Source: Acidobacteriota bacterium (GTDB taxonomy: Bacteria; Acidobacteriota; Aminicenantia; UBA2199). From it: DNA of 16,666 nucleotides. Of the stretch, positions 6,577-12,888 are shown piece by piece. The notes under the pieces are model-generated. The model did no database searches. It was given only the letters and a program-made list of their open reading frames with translations, and was not told the origin of the DNA. The DNA is taken from contig JAKAGC010000013.1 in the NCBI GenBank assembly GCA_021817755.1, forward strand, positions 1 through 16,666, given 5' to 3'. The translations under genes were made by a program, and so were the position numbers. Each line of letters begins with the position of its first letter. Within the stretch, counting starts at the first letter, position 1.

Positions 6577-8535
6577 TTAATAGCGATTTTGATCGAAATA
6601 CAATAAGAGCATTAATGCATTAAGAAAAGCACCCCGGCGCATCGGAAGTCCATCGTTTCTTTTTCCTGTGATTCGGTCGCACCGTTTTAACATTTGATCC
6701 GGATCAAGATAATGAGCTCCTTCTGTTTTTGCCCCACGCCTAATTAAATCTTTAATTTCAGAAATATCCCGAATAAATCGTTGATATGAACCCGGTACCG
6801 TCATTCCCGTTTTATCATTCCTCCATTGAATCTGAGGCGGAACCATCCCTTCAATCGCCTTGCGAAAAAGATACCTCCCCCATCCTCCTTTTCGTTTTAA
6901 ATGAGAAGGCACTCCCAGGTGGAATTCTAGCAGAGGCACATCAAGTAATGGGTAGCGATACTCCATACCGTGCGCTGCCGCTGCAATCGAACAATATTCC
7001 AGGCGTAACGGTACATGCGGATGCATAATTCTCCAATATTGCGTATCGCTGATCCCCCTCGCCTCACCTCGCTTCGGATATTCAGCCAACCGCTCCTCAA
7101 TTTCTGCTTCTTTATAAAATTCCGGAGAAAGAGAGAAAGTCTCTACTTGAAATGAAGAATCGTATTCTTTTATTTTTTTTCGTTTTTCCCGTAAATTTTG
7201 ATAAATTGTACCTATCACTGGGATATATTCCCCCAGTATTTTAATCAAGATGCTCCGTAATGGATAACCCTCCCCGTTTTTCCTCATCAAGCCATATTCC
7301 TGCCTCAGTATTAACCATTCTCTATTTTTAATAAGTTCATCCAGGTAACCCATTGCCCCGATGCTTACACCTTCATCCCCCCCATAACCCGAGAGCATCG
7401 TATGAATTCCCTCCTGTTGCCCCGCTTCATACATCATGTTTGACCCCATATAAAAACTCTGCATCGTAGGGCCATCCTGGAGTAGTAGCGCTTCTTTCAT
7501 CGTCTCGATAATCCCACGTTCACCCGCAGATATATTACGAAAATGTTTTATACCCGCATATTCCCTCAATTGTTCCTGAAATTTTTTTTCATCTTTAAAG
7601 TTTTTATATGGCAGGGTATCGTTTTCTCCCAATACATGTGAAAAAGCCATAAATTTAATCTTTTGGGAATCAGCCATTTTTGATGCCAGCGAAGTTATAG
7701 GCGAAGAATCCAGCCCACCGCTTAACTCCGAACCCACAGGAAAAACGCTTCTCATCCGGCAGCGTATCGCTTCTGTCAATTTTTCCCTGAACCCTTCGAT
7801 ATATTCCTTTTCCGACTTAAAATTCAATTCCTTTGTGTATTCTGGTTTCCAGTAACACTCATTTATTATATCCATTTGTTGATTTCCCAAAGAAATTGAC
7901 ATCCAATGCGCCGGAGGCAAGCGCATTATTTCTTCAAATGCCGTGTATTCTTTATCCCACACACACGCTGTAAGTGCATCCGCGATCCAGTCACGGTTCA
8001 AATCAGGCGCACTCCCCATCATTGTAAAAATAGCTTTCATTTCTGTTGCAAAAATAAAATACCCATCCCCAACATAGTAAAAAAAAGGTTTGTTACCTAA
8101 ATGATCTCTCCCACAAAATAAGCGTTTTTTCCTTTCATCCCATATCGCAAACGCGAAATCACCCAATAAATGCCCAGTACACTCGCAGCCCCATTTTTGA
8201 TATGCATATAGAATCAATCGACTATCCCATATAATATCTCTTTCAGTATCAGCAACATCCAATTTTTTACATAACTCTTCACGGTTATCGATGCGGGCAT
8301 CCCCTGTAATTGTTAAGCATGAATTGGAATCGTAAAACGGGAGGGTTTCGTGCAGCGATTGCGGCGTATTGAATAACATTACATGGCCAAGAGCAACCCG
8401 TTCGCCCTTATTCATCCAGGTTCCTTTTCCATCTCCTTCTTTGTGCCAATGAGCCAAAGTCTCCGTCATCCGTTTGATATTTTGCCCCGATAATTTTTTA
8501 TCTCTACAACTAAGAATACCACATATGGAACTCAT
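6577..8535 (-). CDS. Lasso peptide cyclase (C protein, asparagine-synthetase-like)
   Basis: A 652-residue homologue of glutamine-dependent asparagine synthetase. In lasso pathways it uses ATP to adenylate the Asp/Glu side chain and close the isopeptide ring. The N-terminal glutaminase-like domain (1-~210) starts MSSICGIL. Its Cys is at position 5, not position 2 as in true AsnB, so ammonia production is unlikely. GDFAFAIWD (125-133) and FCGRDHLGNKPFFYY (140-154) are family landmarks. The synthetase domain has the pyrophosphate loop ELSGGLDSS (270-278), then LSGYGGDEG and YRYPLLD further on. The start overlaps the stop of the sulfotransferase fusion gene as ATGA (8532-8535), indicating translational coupling. 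Proximity to B1, B2 and a precursor makes lasso cyclase far more likely than AsnB or a polysaccharide-locus amidotransferase. Confidence 0.87.
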   Translation of the reverse strand: MSSICGILSCRDKKLSGQNIKRMTETLAHWHKEGDGKGTWMNKGERVALGHVMLFNTPQSLHETLPFYDSNSCLTITGDARIDNREELCKKLDVADTERDIIWDSRLILYAYQKWGCECTGHLLGDFAFAIWDERKKRLFCGRDHLGNKPFFYYVGDGYFIFATEMKAIFTMMGSAPDLNRDWIADALTACVWDKEYTAFEEIMRLPPAHWMSISLGNQQMDIINECYWKPEYTKELNFKSEKEYIEGFREKLTEAIRCRMRSVFPVGSELSGGLDSSPITSLASKMADSQKIKFMAFSHVLGENDTLPYKNFKDEKKFQEQLREYAGIKHFRNISAGERGIIETMKEALLLQDGPTMQSFYMGSNMMYEAGQQEGIHTMLSGYGGDEGVSIGAMGYLDELIKNREWLILRQEYGLMRKNGEGYPLRSILIKILGEYIPVIGTIYQNLREKRKKIKEYDSSFQVETFSLSPEFYKEAEIEERLAEYPKRGEARGISDTQYWRIMHPHVPLRLEYCSIAAAAHGMEYRYPLLDVPLLEFHLGVPSHLKRKGGWGRYLFRKAIEGMVPPQIQWRNDKTGMTVPGSYQRFIRDISEIKDLIRRGAKTEGAHYLDPDQMLKRCDRITGKRNDGLPMRRGAFLNALMLLLYFDQNRY

Positions 8536-10196
8536 ATCGAATCCTGTTTTATCCCGTTAGAATCTGCATTATATGATAAACCATATTTTTTAAGCATCCC
8601 TTTCGCACTCTCTGTCAAAAGCGATTCACAAGCCCTTTCAATAAACCTCAGATCAACATCATCCAGGTAGTCCAGGCTTCCCCCAACTTTACCTTTCCGC
8701 ATTCGCAGCCCTTCTTCATCTTCCATTTCAATAGAATGCCCCGGCATTCCCATCTGTTTTTCAAGCTTTTGCATCGACTCGAAAGAAGATAAATTCACCC
8801 CTTCTTTTAACTTCGCCCCATCTAATTCCACCCCCAGGAATGAGATAATCTTTCCAACTGTTTCTTCAGTATCCCTATGCAACATTTCATAGGTAATTAC
8901 AAGCGGTCCATTCCCATCGATAACCTCTGCCCAAGAATTCAGATATCCGCAATATGCCGATAGTCCTCCTTCCGAATCACGGATAAAAGATTTAAGGTCC
9001 CGATCAAAGGATTTAAGAACACGGGAGGCCTGGAAAAAATCCGAAACAACCACATCCTTGATCGATCTTAAAATCAATATCATATTCCTGTTCCCAATAC
9101 CCCGGAATTTTTCTTCCGAATAGTGCGAGTGTCTCGAAAGAACAATCGGAAAACGGCTATCATTCGGAAACCCGTAAAAATCTACTCCTTTGAAAGGATC
9201 ATGGTCATCGTTCGGCATTAATGAAAAGTAAGAATGAAGATCTATTTTGATATTCAGATTGAACAGAAGATTAAAATAATTTGCCAGGATAAAGCGGAGC
9301 CAGGTACGCCCACACTTTTTATACGAACACAAATAAAAGGCCCTTTTATACTGTTTAATAAACTCTATCGGAAATCCCTTTTTCCTGCTTAATTGTCTAC
9401 AAGCCAGAGTCGGATTATTTTCAGTCAATGCCAGCAGTTTGAAATGTGTAAATCCCATATCTCCCAGTTTTTGAACATTAAAATAAACAAATCCCATATC
9501 CAACCGAGGATGATTATCTTTCGAACATATCGAGGTAACCTTTTCTCCCCTGATCTCCTGTGAAAATCCAATGTAGCAGGTTCTTGCAGGGCATGTATAG
9601 GCGCAATTCGCATTTCCGAATAAGATAATCCGGTGTTTTTCTTCAAGGCTCATGAGAAATTCGTCATCATCGTTTTTATCCATAGGAAGTGTCACACTGT
9701 CGTAGATATCCAGTGCACGTTTTACTTTTTCCACCCCATCCAGTTTTTTTATAATACTCGCTTTTAATTGATACAACGGGTAATCTTTTCTCAAACGTTT
9801 TGCCAGTTCGTCATTCGTACAAACAATCGAATTTCCTTTTTTATGGTGGTGTTCAAGTAAAATACGGCTTTCGTTGTAAGCTTCATCATCGAAAAAATGG
9901 TTCGTTAACGTAAGAGCCAGACCGATGCCCGCTTGTTCAAGGCTCGCGATATGGATTGGCGTTAAATCATAATGGTATTGAGGTAAGCGCCCACCATATA
10001 ACTTCGAAAACTCATTCGTATTACCGTAAACGCTTTCTATTTGCTCCCAGTTGCAGTACATATAAAACACTCTCAGGTAATCTACCATATCGATATTCGG
10101 GTGAATTTTGCGAGTCGAAACCGAGAAAGAAAGCCGTTTATCTTTAAAAATCGAAGAAGAGGTTTTAAAATCGATACGATTATGTGAAGCGTTCAT
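8532..10196 (-). CDS. Fusion of U32-like (TIM-barrel, Cys-rich) domain and sulfotransferase
   Basis: A 554-residue two-domain protein. Residues ~23-275 resemble peptidase-U32/UbiU-like proteins: an N-terminal strand series, TNDELAKRL, YQLKASIIKKL, YDSVTLP, then C198-x3-C202-x4-C207-x16-C224. That is a four-cysteine set like the Fe-S site of U32 relatives. Residues ~285-545 are a sulfotransferase. The PAPS 5'-phosphosulfate loop is CSYKKCGRTWLRFIL (290-304). The 3'-phosphate site is ILRSIKDVVVSDFF (375-388) with R377 and S385. H356 and H358 lie in SRHSHYS, and MRKGKVGG (499-506) matches the C-terminal RKGxxG motif. It heads the cyclase operon (ATGA overlap), so sulfation of the lasso peptide is plausible. 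The U32-like assignment is weaker than the sulfotransferase one; the acceptor is unknown. Confidence 0.75.
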   Translation of the reverse strand: MNASHNRIDFKTSSSIFKDKRLSFSVSTRKIHPNIDMVDYLRVFYMYCNWEQIESVYGNTNEFSKLYGGRLPQYHYDLTPIHIASLEQAGIGLALTLTNHFFDDEAYNESRILLEHHHKKGNSIVCTNDELAKRLRKDYPLYQLKASIIKKLDGVEKVKRALDIYDSVTLPMDKNDDDEFLMSLEEKHRIILFGNANCAYTCPARTCYIGFSQEIRGEKVTSICSKDNHPRLDMGFVYFNVQKLGDMGFTHFKLLALTENNPTLACRQLSRKKGFPIEFIKQYKRAFYLCSYKKCGRTWLRFILANYFNLLFNLNIKIDLHSYFSLMPNDDHDPFKGVDFYGFPNDSRFPIVLSRHSHYSEEKFRGIGNRNMILILRSIKDVVVSDFFQASRVLKSFDRDLKSFIRDSEGGLSAYCGYLNSWAEVIDGNGPLVITYEMLHRDTEETVGKIISFLGVELDGAKLKEGVNLSSFESMQKLEKQMGMPGHSIEMEDEEGLRMRKGKVGGSLDYLDDVDLRFIERACESLLTESAKGMLKKYGLSYNADSNGIKQDSI

Positions 10197-10252
10197 CGTA
10201 TATTGAATCCTTCCATTCCATAATAGGCAGAGAGTGTATTACTCCACAGCAT
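10193..10252 (-). CDS. 19-aa micro-ORF overlapping the fusion gene start
   Basis: Reading MLWSNTLSAYYGMEGFNIR, this tiny frame has a good ribosome site (AGGAG, six bases before its ATG). Its TGA (10193-10195) overlaps the ATG of the sulfotransferase fusion gene (10194-10196) as ATGA. It lies inside the predicted 147-base leader of that operon. It resembles a translational-coupling leader peptide rather than a functional product. The peptide lacks a lasso-type or GG leader. Confidence 0.38.
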   Translation of the reverse strand: MLWSNTLSAYYGMEGFNIR

Positions 10253-10349
10253 GATTATCTCCTATCAATAAAAACAATACCAGTTATTCTCATTTTAATC
10301 ACAACACCATTTATCTACGTCATTACCCGGTTTTCATTTGCACCTCATT

Positions 10350-10378
10350 ATTATAACTCTTTTGGCAAATTTTGTAAA
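10350..10378 (-). promoter_or_regulatory. Promoter of the sulfotransferase fusion-cyclase operon
   Basis: Minus-strand TTTACA (10373-10378), a 17-base spacer and consensus TATAAT (10350-10355). The predicted start near 10343 leaves a leader of about 147 bases before the fusion gene, containing the coupled micro-ORF. No riboswitch was recognised in the leader. Confidence 0.68.
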
Positions 10379-10770
10379 ACCCTGTGGAAGAATCTCATCG
10401 CACGACCTTAATCTCGAGACATAAGAACATTATTTCCTTTCTTCCTACAAGGAGAGCATCAATCCTCCATAAAATCTCTTTCTCCTCACTATGAAAAGCA
10501 TCAGTCCTCTATAAATTTCCTTTCTTTGCAAGAAAAAAGAGAAAGCTAAGAGATGATGAAAATTGAAGCCAAGTATATTTCGTGTGTGTTGCACTTTTTA
10601 TCCATACCCAAAAGGCATTCCAAATGGCTAATACTAATACTAATGCTAACACTATATTGAGCATTTAGACTGCACCAATATAACCAATGTCATTAATTTT
10701 TAGGATCAATATTCTTCAAAAAATATTATTTAAAATCTTTCATATATTTTCTTTATTTTTACCTATTAGA
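10379..10770. other. AT-rich intergenic stretch without a supported gene
   Basis: Between the fusion-operon promoter and the promoter of the Cys-rich peptide, both strands carry only short frames lacking convincing ribosome sites. The longest I found is a 35-codon frame at 10553-10660, plus strand, ending in a hydrophobic run. A low-complexity ACTAAT microrepeat lies near 10627-10650, and the 42-base tandem repeat is noted separately. No transposon ends, tRNA or structured RNA were recognised. Confidence 0.5.
10438..10521 (+). repeat. Imperfect tandem repeat, two copies with 42-base period
   Basis: Two diverged copies share GCATCA-TCCTC-ATAAA and T/C-rich flanks, with GCATCA at 10456 and again at 10498. 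A pyrimidine-rich partial continuation follows. No hairpin or coding function was seen. It lies in the non-coding gap between the two divergent transcription starts. Confidence 0.5.
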
Positions 10771-10781
10771 TATACTATAAT
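10753..10781 (+). promoter_or_regulatory. Predicted promoter of the GG-leader peptide
   Basis: A consensus TATAAT lies at 10776-10781. The -35 region at the right distance (TTATTT, 10753-10758) is poor, so either an activator is needed or the promoter is weak. The transcript would start near 10788, immediately before the GGAGG ribosome site. Confidence 0.45.
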
Positions 10782-10802
10782 GGGATCAGAATGGAGGATA
10801 AT

Positions 10803-11030
10803 ATGAAAACCATAAAATTTAAGAAAAATCTAAAACTCAACAAACAAACTATTTCTCATCTTAATAGCATCCAGATGAAGAATATCGAGGGTGGAGAACC
10901 ACCAACTCGCTTTTGTGGAACAATAGGACCCGGTAGTTGCCCTACAATTTGCGAAACGATGATTGACCAAAATTTATGCCCTGGGTGGCAATGTAATACC
11001 TTAGGCGAAGATTCATGTATGGTTTGCTAA
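10803..11030 (+). CDS. Orphan GG-leader RiPP-like precursor with seven cysteines
   Basis: A 75-residue peptide. The start at 10803 is chosen over the in-frame ATG at 10791 because GGAGG (10793-10797) stands five bases before it. Residues 1-31 form a Lys/Asn-rich leader with LKLNKQTISHL (10-20) and a terminal MKNIEGG (25-31). This is the double-glycine pattern of the 'class I lanthipeptide/GG-Bacteroidales' precursors cleaved by C39 peptidase-containing transporters. The 44-residue core has Cys at 38, 46, 50, 59, 64, 72 and 75 and exactly seven Ser/Thr (35, 40, 45, 48, 52, 66, 71), ending SCMVC. It could be a lanthipeptide, a disulfide-rich bacteriocin or another modified peptide. No LanB/C/M, radical SAM or C39 transporter gene is in the window. 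It converges with the second sulfotransferase gene. Confidence 0.72.
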   Translation: MKTIKFKKNLKLNKQTISHLNSIQMKNIEGGEPPTRFCGTIGPGSCPTICETMIDQNLCPGWQCNTLGEDSCMVC

Positions 11031-11107
11031 AAGCTTTCCCATTATATTTGAACCATTAAAAACTATTTTCATTAAAACGGGTACTTTATTTCTAGGGAAT
11101 AATAATT

Positions 11108-12001
11108 TTAAAACAACAGTTCACCTTTCTCATTCAAATATCCCAATCGCTTCATAACCTCTCCATGATCCCCAATAATACGCTCAACCTGCGATGAAGT
11201 TAAAACTTCACGCCAGGAACCCGATTTCCCCTGCCTGAAAAACGATGCCGCACTCTGCGATTTCTCTTTAAACCCATACTGTTCCTCCTGCTTCTGTAGT
11301 TCCCGGATATCACTAAAACGCAAAGCTTTTTGTATACGCTCCCCATCATTCGGCAATTCCAGAAAATTTACTGCCTTCGTAAACGTATTTAACGTATCCC
11401 GCACCATATCTTCATAGCGCATGATGTGAAGCCTATCCCCTAGCTGATCAATCCACCCCGTTACATGATTGCTCCAGGTAGTCAATCTCTGTTTCAACTG
11501 ATTCCCGATACGATTCGCTTTAAAATTTAACGCATAATTTTCATCTCCCATCTTCTCAATCATCTTATCGATTGAACAGGAATTGTGATGCGCAAATGAA
11601 ACCGCTACATCCAAAGGATTACGGATAAAATATAGCGCTGCCTTCGTTGCTTTGGGAGAAACCAACCATTCGCCCAAACTCGTCTTCGTATATGCATCGT
11701 GAATCTTCATATACACAGGATTACCCTCTTTTCCGATTTCACGCGATATGATTTCAAAAACCCTCGGGCGCAGCCTCTCAATTTCGTTCTCATTTAAATC
11801 GGAACTCTCAATCCCGGTATACTGATCAAATAAATTGCGACTCCCTGCAAGCAATCGCGGTTCAAGTTCATTTACTCCTGCCGGCTTATCGAGATTACGG
11901 ATCAAATTGGTATAAAATGCACGAAACCAGGTATTACCCGATTTCGGATATGAAGAAAACCATACGATATGACCCTGTTCTTTTATATCATCTCTTAACA
12001 T
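11108..12001 (-). CDS. PAPS-dependent sulfotransferase
   Basis: A 297-residue cytosolic-type sulfotransferase with all main landmarks. SSYPKSGNTWFRAF (16-29) is the 5'-phosphosulfate loop with Lys20. KIHDAY (99-104) carries the likely catalytic base His101. YFIRNPLDVAVSF (124-136) is the 3'-phosphate motif with Arg127 and Ser135. FFRQGKSGSWREVLT (254-268) is the variant RKGxxGxW motif. GAGGA six bases upstream is a good ribosome site. The start overlaps the end of the second kinase gene by seven bases. It is a stand-alone enzyme, unlike the U32-fused one at 8532-10196, and shares little sequence with it outside motifs. The acceptor could be the lasso peptide, the Cys-rich peptide, a glycan or a collar protein; nothing in the sequence decides. 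Confidence 0.88.
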   Translation of the reverse strand: MLRDDIKEQGHIVWFSSYPKSGNTWFRAFYTNLIRNLDKPAGVNELEPRLLAGSRNLFDQYTGIESSDLNENEIERLRPRVFEIISREIGKEGNPVYMKIHDAYTKTSLGEWLVSPKATKAALYFIRNPLDVAVSFAHHNSCSIDKMIEKMGDENYALNFKANRIGNQLKQRLTTWSNHVTGWIDQLGDRLHIMRYEDMVRDTLNTFTKAVNFLELPNDGERIQKALRFSDIRELQKQEEQYGFKEKSQSAASFFRQGKSGSWREVLTSSQVERIIGDHGEVMKRLGYLNEKGELLF

Positions 12002-12888
12002 GAAAAATCCTCAGTAATTACCCGTACAAGCGCTGGAATATCGAAGGGATAAGTTGGGCGTTCTATATTTTTTACCTCAATACTCTTCGCAATTCCTGTA
12101 CACTGCTTGAAATGAAGCACATTCAATCCCAATCCCCCCACATGCTTTACACGATAAGTACTGTCTACCAACATGCTTACTTTACTAATTCCATGAATCG
12201 GAATCACTTGATAAGTCGGTGTATTAATAACCGATAAAATATAAAGTCCTCCCAAAAGAACCGGTTCAATCGTATCAGAATCCTCAAGAGGTAAAATGTA
12301 TTTCTCTATATTGGGCCTGGTTTGCAATAACCCGTGTGACTCAATCCCCAGTTTTTCCAACGAATCCTTCCATAACAATACCTGACGAAACCCCGGAAGT
12401 ATAAGAGGTTGTGAATTCTCCGAGATAGTAACTCCACATAATTCATCTGAAATGAGTGGATACCCCGCCTGCATTAATGCAACAGCAAGCGTCGACTTTC
12501 CATTACCCGAATACCCCCCGATTACAATCGCACGTTCCTTAACACGAATACAACTTCCATGCAATGGCAGTATTCCACGTTGGAGTAATAGAGCACTCCA
12601 CACCGAACTCATTAAAAATAAACGGATTTCTTCCTCCCCGACTCCTGCAACTGGCTCTATTGTAATACTATTTCCATTTTCCACAAGATACCGTGCTATA
12701 TTATCAAGAGAAAGTAAAAAACTGTCCGGGCTTACCTGCGTACATGCAAGCGTTAATTTCGGATTGTGTAAATTTTTAGGTACTCCTCCCAAACGGATAA
12801 TCACATCCGGGGTACTATCGGTATTAACACAACCAGGCAATTCGATTTCCGATTGAATCCTTAATCCAAAAGGTTTAATACTCGTCAT
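11995..12888 (-). CDS. Second HprK-like kinase
   Basis: A 297-residue paralogue of the kinase at 4459-5358 with the same layout. An N-terminal 'GL.I.SEIELP' stretch leads to LPLHGS (107-112) with His110, Walker A GGYSGNGKST (124-133) with Lys131, and SDELCG (147-152) with D148-E149 where the first copy has Asp-Asp. Such proteins phosphorylate Ser side chains, in known lasso clusters the C-terminal Ser. It lies between the OGT-like gene (ATGA overlap, 12885-12888) and the sulfotransferase gene (seven-base overlap), so these three are one translationally coupled unit. Two diverged kinases in one cluster suggest two substrates or two sites. The assignment as an HprK-fold kinase is secure, the substrate is not. 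Confidence 0.82.
   Translation of the reverse strand: MTSIKPFGLRIQSEIELPGCVNTDSTPDVIIRLGGVPKNLHNPKLTLACTQVSPDSFLLSLDNIARYLVENGNSITIEPVAGVGEEEIRLFLMSSVWSALLLQRGILPLHGSCIRVKERAIVIGGYSGNGKSTLAVALMQAGYPLISDELCGVTISENSQPLILPGFRQVLLWKDSLEKLGIESHGLLQTRPNIEKYILPLEDSDTIEPVLLGGLYILSVINTPTYQVIPIHGISKVSMLVDSTYRVKHVGGLGLNVLHFKQCTGIAKSIEVKNIERPTYPFDIPALVRVITEDFSC

Noticed and set aside
6577..8535. Ordinary asparagine synthetase B
   Set aside because: Cys is at position 5 rather than 2, the gene is coupled to a sulfotransferase fusion gene, and it sits beside B1, B2 and a fitting precursor.
10184..10411. 75-codon plus-strand frame with a hydrophobic middle, starting inside the sulfotransferase fusion gene
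   Set aside because: It starts antisense to the N-terminus of a well supported gene, covers that gene's promoter and has no ribosome site. The hydrophobic run probably reflects AT-rich DNA.
10553..10660. 35-codon plus-strand frame with a hydrophobic C-terminus
   Set aside because: No properly spaced ribosome site or promoter, no recognisable leader, and part of it comes from an ACTAAT microrepeat.
10624..10668. 14-codon frame encoding an Asn/Thr repeat peptide
   Set aside because: No ribosome site; the apparent pattern is only the ACTAAT nucleotide repeat.
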